DNA of 64,000 bases from CAZJHX01 sp964545715 (GTDB taxonomy: Bacteria; Myxococcota_A; UBA9042; GCA-2863065), in contig CAZJHX010000040.1 of NCBI GenBank assembly GCA_964545715.1, positions 1 to 64,000 of the forward strand, written 5' to 3'. Positions 44,293-52,988 of this stretch are shown one piece after another. Under the pieces are notes generated by a model. The model was not told the origin of the DNA, made no database searches, and worked only from the letters and a program-made list of their open reading frames with translations. Made by a program: the position numbers and the translations under genes. Each line of letters opens with the position of its first letter. Within the stretch, counting starts at the first letter, position 1.

Positions 44293-46506
44293 ATGAAAAG
44301 ACGAACGTTTCTGAAAGGCACTGTGGTGACCGCGGGCGCCGTTGTGATCGGCTGCGGCGACGATGACGGCACGGACACCACCGGGGGCACGACCGACGGT
44401 ACGGATACCGGCACAGACACCGGCACAGACGACGGCCTGGAGGACGGAACTGCTTACTTCCCCCAGTCGGTGGCCAGCGGCGATCCGACCCCTGCGACAG
44501 TGATCCTGTGGACGCGGGTCTGGGATGCCGACGACACCGGCGACCTGGCGCTCGAGCTGCAGGTCTCCATCGACGAGGCGTTTGCCGAGTTGGTGCCGCT
44601 GTCCGATGCGGCCTCCAACCTGACAGCGGCTGCAGACGACGATCACTGCGTCAAGGTCCGCCTCACGGAGCTCGCCGCCGGCAGCATCTACTACTACCGC
44701 TTCATCTACAAAAGCGGTGACACGTCCTACGTCTCGCGCACCGGCCGCACCAAGACCGCCCCCGCCGCAGACGCCGACGCCAAAGTCCGCTTTGCGTTCG
44801 TGTCCTGCCAGGACTTCAACGGGCACTACTACAACAGCTACAACCGCCTGCTGCGCGAAGACGACATCGACTTCTTCGTGCACCTCGGCGACTACATCTA
44901 CGAGACCACGGGCAACCCGAGCTTCCAGGACACGCACCCGGACCGCCGGATCAAGCTCACCGACACCGCCGGCGCCATCGACTTCGGCGGCTACTACGCG
45001 GCCAAGTCTCTGGACAACTATCGCGAGGTCTATCAGCAGTACCGCGGCGACGAGTACCTGCAGCGGATGCACGAGCAGTTCGCCATGGTCGCCGTCTGGG
45101 ACGACCACGAGTTCAGCGACGACTGCCACGGCATCACCGCCACCTACGAGGGCGGGCGCGTCGATGAGGCCGACCTCGCGCGTCGCAAGTCCGCCAGCCA
45201 GGCCTGGTTCGAGCATATGCCGGTCGACTACATGGGTGACCCCGACTTCAAGTACGACCCCGAGGTCGAGTTCCCCGACGACATCAAGATCTGGCGCGAC
45301 CTGGGCTTCGGCAAGCACATGCACCTGGTCATGACCGACCTGCGCACACGCCGCACCGACCACCTGATCCCCGAGGACGCGTTCCCCGGTACGGTGATGG
45401 CCACGCAGGAGGACCTGATGGAGTCCTTTGGCGAGATCACCGACGAGGCCGGCGAGTACGTCAACATCGACGACTTCGAGGGCGGCAAGTACGCCGACCT
45501 GCTCAAAGCGGGCGCGGAAGCGGGCGAGTATCCGGAGAGCGACGTCACCGGCGACATCAGCGTGGCGTACATCAACGGGCACGTGGCCAAAGCCAACGAG
45601 GGCAAGGACGAGGCCGACTGGATCGCCGCCATCGAGCCGGATGCCGACCGGAAGCGCGGCTTGTCCTACTCGGACCTGGGCAAGCGCGGCAAGTTTGGCG
45701 GGGTCGGCTCGCGCTACCTGCTCAACAAGGACGGCGTGGACCCCGCCAGCAAGGTGCTGTGGGACAAGTCCGGCGGCGAGAGCGAAGTCATGATGGGCAA
45801 GGTCCAGCGTGAGTGGTTCCTCTCCACCATGCAGGGCTCGGACAAGACCTGGAAGGTGTGGGGCAGCGAGTTCTGCCTGACCCAGTTGGTGGTCGACCTG
45901 CGCGCCGCAACCCAGTTCGGCAGCCTGGCCAAGCGCTTCTACATCACCGGCGACGACTGGACCGGCATGCCCAACCGCCGCAACGAGATTCTGGAGGCGC
46001 TGGGCGACCTCGAGAACGTAGTCGCGATCACCGGGGACATCCACTCCTTCTTTGCGGGCACGCCCAAGTCGCGCGGCGACAACACCAAGGGCATCATCGA
46101 GCTGGTCACCGCCGGAGCCGCCTCCAACTCGCTGTCCACGCTCTTGCTGCGCACAGCAAAGTCGGATCCGAGCCTGCCGCCCGAGGCCACGGCCCTGGCG
46201 TTTGCCATCCAGTCCGTGCTCACCGACAAGTACAGCAAGCCCAATCCCGACCTGGCGCACGCCAACTGCTCTGCGCAGGGCTTCACCATCGTCGAGGTGG
46301 ACGGCGCCGCGCTCACCGCGACAATGTGGGCCATCCCGGAGACGGGCCCGGACGGCAGCAAGTGGGTCGAGATGGACTTCGGCGACGGCGTCATGGACAA
46401 GTTCGAGACCACCCGCTGGCAGGTCAAGGCGGGCGAGAACGCCCTCTACAAAGAGGTGGACGGCGCGTTCAAGAAGTGGGACGCGGCCGCCTGGGACTTC
46501 GTATAG
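44293..46506 (+). CDS. phoD: PhoD-like alkaline phosphatase/phosphodiesterase, Tat-exported
   Basis: A 737-residue protein with a Tat signal (KRRTFLKG) that also ends in a lipobox-like VVIGC (Cys21), then an Asp/Thr/Gly-rich linker. The PhoD N-terminal Ig-like domain (YFPQSVASGDPTPATVILWT) precedes the metallophosphatase core: FAFVSCQDFN, HLGDYIYE, WDDHEFSDD and ITGDIHSFFAG. Members hydrolyse phosphate mono- and diesters using iron and calcium and are often induced by phosphate limitation. It lies 9 bp after pyrD; no Pho box was identified. Confidence 0.92.
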   Translation: MKRRTFLKGTVVTAGAVVIGCGDDDGTDTTGGTTDGTDTGTDTGTDDGLEDGTAYFPQSVASGDPTPATVILWTRVWDADDTGDLALELQVSIDEAFAELVPLSDAASNLTAAADDDHCVKVRLTELAAGSIYYYRFIYKSGDTSYVSRTGRTKTAPAADADAKVRFAFVSCQDFNGHYYNSYNRLLREDDIDFFVHLGDYIYETTGNPSFQDTHPDRRIKLTDTAGAIDFGGYYAAKSLDNYREVYQQYRGDEYLQRMHEQFAMVAVWDDHEFSDDCHGITATYEGGRVDEADLARRKSASQAWFEHMPVDYMGDPDFKYDPEVEFPDDIKIWRDLGFGKHMHLVMTDLRTRRTDHLIPEDAFPGTVMATQEDLMESFGEITDEAGEYVNIDDFEGGKYADLLKAGAEAGEYPESDVTGDISVAYINGHVAKANEGKDEADWIAAIEPDADRKRGLSYSDLGKRGKFGGVGSRYLLNKDGVDPASKVLWDKSGGESEVMMGKVQREWFLSTMQGSDKTWKVWGSEFCLTQLVVDLRAATQFGSLAKRFYITGDDWTGMPNRRNEILEALGDLENVVAITGDIHSFFAGTPKSRGDNTKGIIELVTAGAASNSLSTLLLRTAKSDPSLPPEATALAFAIQSVLTDKYSKPNPDLAHANCSAQGFTIVEVDGAALTATMWAIPETGPDGSKWVEMDFGDGVMDKFETTRWQVKAGENALYKEVDGAFKKWDAAAWDFV

Positions 46507-47681
46507 TCCTTCAGGACCGCTTCACGGCGCTGACCGCCCTGCTGCAGGCGCGCCGACCCCTTTGGGAGCCCCGCCCGTTTGTCCACGCCACCCTTGAGTG
46601 GGAGGCAGATCACCCCGAGGTCGCGCGCTGGCTGCGCGGTCTCGACGACGCCGGAATCGACGCGCTGGAGGGCGATCCGGCCGCAGGCGCCGGTCCCGAC
46701 CCCTTCTGTGCCTGGGCCGCCGAGTCGCGGGCGCTCACACAGGTCCCAACCGCTCCGCGAGTCGCCCTGCCCCATCGTGAGGAGCGGCGCGTGCCGGCAC
46801 GCAAGCGCGTGCAAATCGAGGCCTTTGCGGCGGCGGCGCTCGCGGGCTTTGGTCCAGCGGTCTCCAGCGTGGTCGATTGGTGCGCGGGAAAGGGCCACCT
46901 GGGGCGCCGCATCCACCAGGAGACCGGGCTGCCGTCCACGATGGTGGAGCTGCGCGCGGACCTCTGCGAAGCGGGCGCGGCGCTCGCCGGGACGGGCTGC
47001 CGATACATCCACGGAGACGTGCTGGAGCCCGACGTGGCCCTGGAGTGCATGACCGACGGTGCCGCCGCTGTGGCGCTGCACGCCTGCGGCCACCTGACCG
47101 ACGCGCTGCTGCACCGAGCCGCCGACCGGGTGGACACCATCGCAGTCGCCATGTGCTGTCATCACCGGCTCAGCCGCCCGGGCCAGTACCAGCCATTGAG
47201 CGACGCCGGACGAGCGAGCGGCTTCACCGGCGTCCCGCTGCGGCTGTCGACGGCGGACGAGGTGGTCGCCCGCCCCCGCCGCCGGGTCTCCCGACGCCGA
47301 GAGCTGGCCTGGCGTCTGGGCCTGGACACGTTGCTCAGGCAGGGCGCCAGCGTCGACGAATACCGCACGATCGGGCGCCTGAGCGCGGCCCAGATCGACC
47401 TGCCGTTTGAGCGCTTTGTGCACGCGACCGCCGCGCGCCTGAATCGTGCACTGCCGGGCGCCTGGGATCCTGCCGCTGCCGAAGCCGCTGGGTGGGAGCG
47501 TGCACGGATCTCGCGCGCGCTGGCCATCGTTCGCGGTCTGTACCGCCGCCCGGTCGAGCTGTGGCTGGTGCTTGACCGCGCCCTCTATCTGCAGGAGCGC
47601 GGCCGCCCGACCACGGTCTCGCGCTTTTGCGACGCGGCGATCACGCCGCGAAACCTCCTCATCACCTCGGTGGCTGCCTGA
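46476..47681 (+). CDS. METTL25/GSTCD-like SAM methyltransferase
   Basis: The start is unclear. GTG 46476 overlaps the phoD end by 31 bases; no ATG exists before the conserved region, and a CTG at 46530 is possible. The SAM-binding motif is VVDWCAGKGHLGRRI. The later block VALHACGHLTDALL followed by AVAMCCHHRL is the signature seen in METTL25/GSTCD-type methyltransferases and their bacterial relatives. The C-terminal helical region ends with RNLLITSVAA. The substrate is unknown, perhaps RNA or a ribosomal protein by analogy. It lies 1 bp from the enoyl-CoA hydratase gene. Confidence 0.75.
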   Translation: MGRGRLGLRIVLQDRFTALTALLQARRPLWEPRPFVHATLEWEADHPEVARWLRGLDDAGIDALEGDPAAGAGPDPFCAWAAESRALTQVPTAPRVALPHREERRVPARKRVQIEAFAAAALAGFGPAVSSVVDWCAGKGHLGRRIHQETGLPSTMVELRADLCEAGAALAGTGCRYIHGDVLEPDVALECMTDGAAAVALHACGHLTDALLHRAADRVDTIAVAMCCHHRLSRPGQYQPLSDAGRASGFTGVPLRLSTADEVVARPRRRVSRRRELAWRLGLDTLLRQGASVDEYRTIGRLSAAQIDLPFERFVHATAARLNRALPGAWDPAAAEAAGWERARISRALAIVRGLYRRPVELWLVLDRALYLQERGRPTTVSRFCDAAITPRNLLITSVAA

Positions 47682-47682
47682 C

Positions 47683-48549
47683 ATGACCTACCAACACATC
47701 GCCTACGCCGTTGACGGACGCGTCGCCCGTATCACCCTCAACCGCCCGGACCGGCTCAACGCGATCTCGATGACCATGCCCGGCGAGATCCGGTCCGCCG
47801 TCGCAGAGGCCAACGCTGATGACGCCGTCCACGCGATCGTGGTCCAGGGCGCCGGACGCGCCTTTTGCTCAGGCTACGATCTCAAGGCGTTTGCCGAGGA
47901 TCCCGACGTACCCTTCACCCAGCAGATGCCGTGGGATCCGATGAAGGACTACCGCGTCATGAAGGGCTTCACCGACGACTACATGAGCCTGTGGCGCAGC
48001 TATAAGCCGACCATCGCACGCGTCCACGGATATGCGGTGGCGGGCGGCAGCGACATCGCGCTGTGTTGCGACCTGGTCGTCATGGAAGAGGACGCGCGCC
48101 ACCGCATATCCGNNNNNNNNNNAGGCTACCCGCCGGCGCGGGTCTGGGGCTGCCCGACGACGGCGATGTGGGTCTACCGGCTCGGCGCGGAGAAGGCCAA
48201 GCGCATGCTGCTGACCGGCGACCTGGTCACCGGCGTGGAGGCCAAGACGATGGGCCTTGTGCTGGAGGCTGTACCGCCCGCCGAGCTCGACGTGACCGTC
48301 AACGCCCTGGCCGCTCGCATCGCGTCCGTCCCGCGCAACCAATTGATGATGCAGAAGCTGATGATCAACCAGGCCTATGAGTCGATGGGCCTGGCCAACA
48401 CGCAGATACTGGCGACGGTGTTCGACGGCATCACGCGCCACTCCCCGGAGGGCATCTGGTTCAAGCGCTACGCGGAGGAGCACGGCTTTCAGGAGGCGGT
48501 GCGGGTGCGCGACAGCGGCGAGCCGATCCCGGATGGCGGAGCCGAGTGA
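47683..48549 (+). CDS. Enoyl-CoA hydratase/isomerase family protein (contains a 10-N gap)
   Basis: About 288 residues. Crotonase-fold motifs are present: VARITLNRPDRLNAIS, VVQGAGRAFCSGYDLKAF (oxyanion-hole region), PTIARVHGYAVAGGSDIAL (second oxyanion site) and RVWGCPTTAMWVYRLG. A run of 10 N (48113-48122) interrupts it between ARHRIS and GYPPARV. The frame is kept if the gap is 10 bases, but related proteins read directly from DAR-I-GYPPARV, so the flanking bases may be misassembled. It acts in fatty-acid or side-chain CoA metabolism. The GTG of the next gene overlaps its stop. Confidence 0.85.
   Translation: MTYQHIAYAVDGRVARITLNRPDRLNAISMTMPGEIRSAVAEANADDAVHAIVVQGAGRAFCSGYDLKAFAEDPDVPFTQQMPWDPMKDYRVMKGFTDDYMSLWRSYKPTIARVHGYAVAGGSDIALCCDLVVMEEDARHRISXXXXGYPPARVWGCPTTAMWVYRLGAEKAKRMLLTGDLVTGVEAKTMGLVLEAVPPAELDVTVNALAARIASVPRNQLMMQKLMINQAYESMGLANTQILATVFDGITRHSPEGIWFKRYAEEHGFQEAVRVRDSGEPIPDGGAE
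48113..48122. other. Assembly gap (10 N)
   Basis: Ten unknown bases lie inside the enoyl-CoA hydratase gene. A second gap of the same length exists at 61201-61210, so the length is likely a placeholder, not a measured distance. Confidence 0.95.
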
Positions 48550-49121
48550 CCCTGACCGCCCTGGAGGCGACGCTCGGCGGCAGGCGGCCTCGGCGGGTCT
48601 GGCGGCTGGTCTCTCCGCGTCGGGCAGCGGTGGCTGTGCTGTTGCGGGACGGAGCGGCGGGCCCCGAGGTGCTGCTCACGCGACGGGCGCCGCGCGACGG
48701 GGATCGATGGTCTGGTCACGTCGCCTTTCCCGGCGGCATGGCCCAGGCCGAGGACGCGGACAGCATCGCCACGGCCACGCGCGAGACCCAGGAGGAGGTC
48801 GGCATCGATCTCCGGGTGTCGGCCCGGCTGCTCGGCCCGCTCGACCAGGTCCGCGCCATCACCCATCGCGGCGTGCGGCCGATGGTGGTCGAGCCGTTTG
48901 TCTTCGTCGCGGACGGCGTCGTCACCCCGTCGACGAGCGACGAGGTGACCGGCACCTTCTGGCTGCCGCTGTCCGAGGCGGCGTCCGGACGACTGAACGA
49001 GCTTCACCTGTACAAAGGCTGGTTTGGGGTGACGGGTCGGTTCCCTTGCTGGCGCTACGAATCGCACATCATCTGGGGCCTCACGTACGACATGCTGAAG
49101 GGGCTGCTCAAACTCATTTAG
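48546..49121 (+). CDS. Nudix hydrolase, CoA pyrophosphatase type
   Basis: 191 residues from GTG 48546 (GTGA overlap with the hydratase gene). The N-terminus reads RAAVAVLLRDG. HVAFPGGMAQAED leads into the Nudix helix with RETQEEVGI, the pattern of the CoA-specific (NudL/YeaB) branch. The end holds WRYESHIIWGLTYDML, also characteristic of that branch. It splits CoA or acyl-CoA into phosphopantetheine and 3',5'-ADP, controlling CoA levels. That fits its coupling to an acyl-CoA enzyme. Confidence 0.88.
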   Translation: MTLTALEATLGGRRPRRVWRLVSPRRAAVAVLLRDGAAGPEVLLTRRAPRDGDRWSGHVAFPGGMAQAEDADSIATATRETQEEVGIDLRVSARLLGPLDQVRAITHRGVRPMVVEPFVFVADGVVTPSTSDEVTGTFWLPLSEAASGRLNELHLYKGWFGVTGRFPCWRYESHIIWGLTYDMLKGLLKLI

Positions 49122-49178
49122 CGCAGCCCGGGTTTTATCCTTTACTGCGATAACCATTCACCCGATTGAATTGTGCAG

Positions 49179-50261
49179 ATGAGTAGAACAGCTCAAGCAC
49201 GACGCGCCCCTCTAGACAGAATCTGCCCGGATTGCCGGAAGTGGACGTCCGCGAGGAAATGTCCCGAAGATGGGTATATGACCGTCCGCCAGGACGAGGG
49301 CCCGCCCTCCGGTGGCGAGCATCTGATCGGCACGACGCTGCAGGGGCGGTATCGCTTTGAATCGCTGCTCGGCCAGGGCGGCATGAGCTACGTCTATCTG
49401 GGCACGCGCCTCAAGGACGACTTTCGCAAAGTCGCCATCAAGGTGCTGCGACCGGAGCTGTCTTCGTCCAAGAGCAATGTGCTGCGTTTCGAGCGTGAGG
49501 TGAAGACCATGCGGCGCCTGAAGCACCGCAACATCCTGCGCTACTACGGCTGGGGTCGCAGCGACTTCGGCGAGCTGTCACTGGTCACCGAGCTGCTCGT
49601 CGGCTTGAGCCTGGCCGATCTGCTCAAACAGCAGACCACGCTGACGCCACGACGCGCCACACAGCTGATCATCGCCACTCTGGACGGCCTGCACGAGGCG
49701 CACTCCAAGGGCATCATTCATCGCGACATCAAGCCCGGAAACATCTTTCTGACCCGCCGTCCGTCGGGCCGCGAGGTGGTCAAGCTGCTGGATTTCGGGC
49801 TGGCGCTACGGCCGGCCAAAGACCAAAACCGGATCACGCAGACTGGCCGGATCGCAGCCACCCCGTACTACGCCGCTCCCGAGCAGGTGAAGCGCGCGGC
49901 GATCACGCCGGCGACCGACCTGTATGCGATCGGCGTCCTCATGTACCGGATGCTGACCGGCATGCTGCCCATCGACGAGGGCGTCGCCGTCAAGACCCTG
50001 ATGGCGCACGTGAAGAAGGCGCCGCGCGTCCCGTATTGGGAGCGCCACGGGGTGCCGCACGCGCTGGGCGACATCGTGATGTCGTGCCTGGAGAAGAGCC
50101 CCGAGAACCGACCGAGCAGCGCAGTCGAACTGCGCAACCATCTGGAAGCCGTGCTCTGCCTGAGCGAATCGATGGCAGTGCCTGGCTTCTTTGCTGAGAC
50201 CCCGCGAGCCGCCCGGCTGTCACAGCTGACGCAAGCGTGGGTCCACCTGGGTGACGACTGA
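49179..50261 (+). CDS. Ser/Thr protein kinase with N-terminal CPxC motif (kinase 1)
   Basis: 360 residues from ATG 49179; GTG 49173 is possible. The N-terminus has CPDC, eight residues, then CPEDG, a small zinc-ribbon-like motif. The kinase domain (~40-320) has the Gly loop LGQGGMSYVY, Lys in VAIKVLR, catalytic HRDIKPGN, DFG in LLDFGLA and AAPEQV. There is no TM segment, so it is soluble, unlike the common PASTA or TM-anchored bacterial kinases. TGATG joins it to kinase 2. Targets are unknown. Confidence 0.92.
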   Translation: MSRTAQARRAPLDRICPDCRKWTSARKCPEDGYMTVRQDEGPPSGGEHLIGTTLQGRYRFESLLGQGGMSYVYLGTRLKDDFRKVAIKVLRPELSSSKSNVLRFEREVKTMRRLKHRNILRYYGWGRSDFGELSLVTELLVGLSLADLLKQQTTLTPRRATQLIIATLDGLHEAHSKGIIHRDIKPGNIFLTRRPSGREVVKLLDFGLALRPAKDQNRITQTGRIAATPYYAAPEQVKRAAITPATDLYAIGVLMYRMLTGMLPIDEGVAVKTLMAHVKKAPRVPYWERHGVPHALGDIVMSCLEKSPENRPSSAVELRNHLEAVLCLSESMAVPGFFAETPRAARLSQLTQAWVHLGDD

Positions 50262-51265
50262 TGAGAACCTGTCCCAATTGCCGTCAGAAGATGGACGCGA
50301 TGGTCTGCCCGATCGACGGGTTCATCACCATCACCGCCTTGCCGGAGGCCCGGAGCGACGGCAGTCACCTGCTGGGCACCATCCTGAACGAAAAATACAA
50401 GTTCGAGTCGCACCTGGGCGAAGGCGGCATGAGCCTGGTCTACCAGGGCACACACGTGTCCTCGGGGACTCCCGTCGCGATCAAGGTGCTGCGCTCTAAG
50501 CTGAGCAATGCCAAAGCCAACATCCGCCGCTTCGACCGCGAGGTGCGGACGCTGCGCCGCTTCGATCATCACAACATCCTGACCTTCTACGACTATGGCC
50601 GCACAGAGTTCGGCGAGGTCGCGATGGTGACCGAGCTGCTGGAGGGCTGCAGCCTGAAGGACCTGATCAAGAGCCAGCCGTGGGTGGAGTGGCCGCGCAT
50701 GGTGCGGGTCGCGATCCAGGTTCTAGACGCGCTGGCTCACGCACACGGCAAAGGCGTCGTGCACCGCGACATCAAGCCGGGCAACATCTTCTTGCAGGGT
50801 GGGCCCGATCGCACCGACAAAGTGAAGCTGCTGGACTTCGGACTGCACCTCAAGCCCACCGCCGACGAGGCGCGGCTGACGATGCAGGGCCGCATCGCCG
50901 GCACCCCGTTCTATGTGGCGCCCGAGCAGGTGCTCCGTGGCGACATCACCACGGCAGCGGACCTGTATGCGCTGGGCGTGGTCCTGTTCCGCGGCTGCAC
51001 GGGCCTCCTCCCGTTCGACGAGGGCTCGATCACCAAGACGCTGATGGCCCACGTGCGAAAGCCGGTGCGCGAGGTCTTCTGGGACCACCACGGCGTGCCT
51101 CCCGAGGTCGCGCGATTGATCCTGGCGTGCCTGGAGAAGCGCCCCGAGGACCGCCCCCAGAGCGCGTCAGAGCTGCGCAATCAGCTGGCAGTCATCCTGC
51201 AGCAGGCGCGACGTACGCACGCCGACCGCATCCCGCGCAAGGCGACCGGCACCTACGCGCGATAG
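50261..51265 (+). CDS. Ser/Thr protein kinase with N-terminal CPxC motif (kinase 2)
   Basis: 334 residues. The N-terminus has CPNC, eight residues, then CPIDG, the same arrangement as kinase 1. The kinase core has LGEGGMSLVY, VAIKVLR, HRDIKPGN, LLDFGL and VAPEQV. It shares long blocks with kinase 1 (for example VHRDIKPGNIFL and TKTLMAHVRKP), so the pair arose by tandem duplication. It ends with a short basic tail and has no TM or sensor domain. It starts inside the kinase 1 stop (TGATG). Confidence 0.92.
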   Translation: MRTCPNCRQKMDAMVCPIDGFITITALPEARSDGSHLLGTILNEKYKFESHLGEGGMSLVYQGTHVSSGTPVAIKVLRSKLSNAKANIRRFDREVRTLRRFDHHNILTFYDYGRTEFGEVAMVTELLEGCSLKDLIKSQPWVEWPRMVRVAIQVLDALAHAHGKGVVHRDIKPGNIFLQGGPDRTDKVKLLDFGLHLKPTADEARLTMQGRIAGTPFYVAPEQVLRGDITTAADLYALGVVLFRGCTGLLPFDEGSITKTLMAHVRKPVREVFWDHHGVPPEVARLILACLEKRPEDRPQSASELRNQLAVILQQARRTHADRIPRKATGTYAR

Positions 51266-51268
51266 GGT

Positions 51269-51274
51269 TATACT
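51269..51274 (+). promoter_or_regulatory. Possible -10 box for the esterase-like lipoprotein
   Basis: TATACT lies 58 bases before the lipoprotein ATG, in the 66-bp gap after kinase 2. No clear -35 hexamer sits at 16-18 bases upstream. AAGGTGAG just before the ATG may serve as ribosome site. Confidence 0.3.
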
Positions 51275-51331
51275 CGCCCGCACTACGGAAGGGCGCGGGA
51301 CCGACTCCTGGCCCAAGGTGAGCTACGACAC

Positions 51332-52375
51332 ATGATTCGACCCGGCAGGATGCCGCTCCTCTTTTCCCTGACACTCATCGCCTGCACGTCGCCAAGCGGC
51401 TTGCGGTCGACCACCAAGACGGACGCGCCCGAGATCACGGAGGCGCCGGATGTCCCGGACACAGCCCAGGCCGAGGACGCGCCCGCTATGCCGGACGTGC
51501 CGCCGGCCCCGGATCTTCCGGACGTACCGGATGTGCCCCCTGCCCTACCCGGCGGCTGTGGAGCGGCGCCCCCTCACGGCCCGGGCCAGGTCACAGTCAC
51601 GATCGACGCCGGACCGGACGGCGACGACATGAGAAACTTCACGCTGAGCGTGCCCACCGGCTACGACCCCAACGTGCCGCACAAGCTGATCGTCGGCTAC
51701 GCGGGGACAAACTGGATCGGCGAGCAGATCCGCCCGTACCTCAACCTGGAAGAGGGATCGCCTGGCGACGAGATCTTCGTGTATCCCGACCCGCTCTGGC
51801 GCGACTTCGAGGGCTGGGGGAAGCTGGGCGGCTGGGTGCTCGGGCCCTGGGCGACGCCTGCGCACGGTGAGCAGGACCTGGTGTTCACCGAGGCCGTGCT
51901 CGACTATATGACCGACAACTACTGCATCGACGCCGACCGGATCTTCGCCACCGGACACAGCTGGGGCGGCGACATGGCCATGGTCGCGAGCTGCTTTCTG
52001 GGGCCCCACTTTCGCGCATCGGTTCCGGTCGCCGCCAACCGTCCGTATTGGTTTGAGCATCCCGACGGCCACCTGATCAGCTGCGAGGGCGACACGGCGG
52101 TGTGGACCATGTTCGGCATCGGTGACGACCACTTCAGCTGGCAGAGCTTCCCCGGCGAGTTCGGGGACGAGTGCCGAGACTTCTGGCTGGCCGAGCGCGG
52201 CTGCGACGGGCCCGATTCCTACACGGACCTCGGGCTTGGAGAGCCCGATGAGTGCCGCGAGTACACCGGCTGCTCCAGCGTCACTCGCTACTGCCTGTAC
52301 GGGCCCGCGAGCGCGCACCAGATCCCGTCGTACTACTCAGAAGCGACCATGGCGTTTTTCCGCTCCTTCTTATAA
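51332..52375 (+). CDS. Esterase-like alpha/beta-hydrolase lipoprotein
   Basis: A 347-residue lipoprotein (LTLIAC, Cys18) with a long Asp/Pro/Val/Ala linker (residues ~30-75; repeated PDVP/PDLP units) tethering an alpha/beta hydrolase. The nucleophile elbow is GHSWGG (Ser ~210) in a context like the PHB-depolymerase/feruloyl-esterase group. The late GPASAHQIPSYY supplies the likely catalytic His. Several Cys in the C-terminal half probably pair. The substrate is unknown, perhaps an ester polymer outside the cell. Confidence 0.8.
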   Translation: MIRPGRMPLLFSLTLIACTSPSGLRSTTKTDAPEITEAPDVPDTAQAEDAPAMPDVPPAPDLPDVPDVPPALPGGCGAAPPHGPGQVTVTIDAGPDGDDMRNFTLSVPTGYDPNVPHKLIVGYAGTNWIGEQIRPYLNLEEGSPGDEIFVYPDPLWRDFEGWGKLGGWVLGPWATPAHGEQDLVFTEAVLDYMTDNYCIDADRIFATGHSWGGDMAMVASCFLGPHFRASVPVAANRPYWFEHPDGHLISCEGDTAVWTMFGIGDDHFSWQSFPGEFGDECRDFWLAERGCDGPDSYTDLGLGEPDECREYTGCSSVTRYCLYGPASAHQIPSYYSEATMAFFRSFL

Positions 52376-52395
52376 ACATTCAGGCTTGACTGTTT
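52374..52395. promoter_or_regulatory. Imperfect palindrome upstream of tetR-like gene, candidate operator
   Basis: AAACATTCA and TGACTGTTT are inverted repeats (8 of 9 matching) around a 4-base GGCT. The site lies 26 bases before the TetR-type ATG and overlaps the stop of the upstream gene. TetR repressors often bind such palindromes beside their own gene. A TTGACT overlaps the second arm but no -10 box is evident. Confidence 0.4.
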
Positions 52396-52421
52396 GTTTA
52401 TGGTGAGGCAAGGTGCGCCTC

Positions 52422-52988
52422 ATGAGACGGACGCAAGAAGAGCGAAGTGAGACCACGCGCCGCAAACTGGTGGAGGCGACCGCCCGCTGCCTGGCACGCG
52501 ACGGCTACAGCGGCACGTCGACCACGCGCATCGCCAAAGAGGCCGGTGTCTCGAGAGGCGCGCAGCTGCACCACTACCCGACCAAGGCGGACCTGGTGCG
52601 CGCCACCATTCTTCACGTGTACAAGCAGCGAGTCGCTCACTTTCGCGACACTGTAACCGCAGGCGCCGATACCGCCGACGTCATCGACCGCCTGTGGGAG
52701 GCCGCATCCGACGCCGAAGTGTTCGTGCCCTGGCTGGAGCTGACCGTCGCCGGCCGGGCCGATCCCGTTATCGCCGACGCGCTCGCGCAGGTCACCCATC
52801 AGATGCGCGACGAGACCACCGCGCTGGCCGCCGACCTCGGGCTGGGTACGCCCGCGACCGTCGCGTTTGCTTTTGCGCTGTTCGACGGCCTGGCGCTGCA
52901 GCAGCTGGCCGCACCCGACGAGCCGCGCCGCGAGGCCGTGCTCACGACCCTGAAAACCATCTCCCGCTTATTGGAGGCGTCCCCATGA
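52422..52988 (+). CDS. TetR/AcrR-family transcriptional regulator
   Basis: The start is ATG 52422, which has AAGG 8-9 bases upstream; GTG 52413 is less likely. 188 residues. The N-terminal helix-turn-helix is clear (RRKLVEATARCLARDGYSGTS, then TTRIAKEAGVSRGAQLHHYPTKADL). The C-terminal ligand domain is helical. It overlaps the GNAT gene by 4 bases (ATGA). It probably represses itself and the GNAT gene. The inducer is unknown. Confidence 0.92.
   Translation: MRRTQEERSETTRRKLVEATARCLARDGYSGTSTTRIAKEAGVSRGAQLHHYPTKADLVRATILHVYKQRVAHFRDTVTAGADTADVIDRLWEAASDAEVFVPWLELTVAGRADPVIADALAQVTHQMRDETTALAADLGLGTPATVAFAFALFDGLALQQLAAPDEPRREAVLTTLKTISRLLEASP

Noticed and set aside
44275..46260. A 661-residue minus-strand frame opposite phoD
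   Set aside because: No domain, biased composition, and phoD is certain on the other strand.
45813..46475. Upstream extension of the methyltransferase frame inside phoD
   Set aside because: The phoD reading in this stretch contains conserved motifs, including ITGDIHSFFAG; the other frame is shadow.
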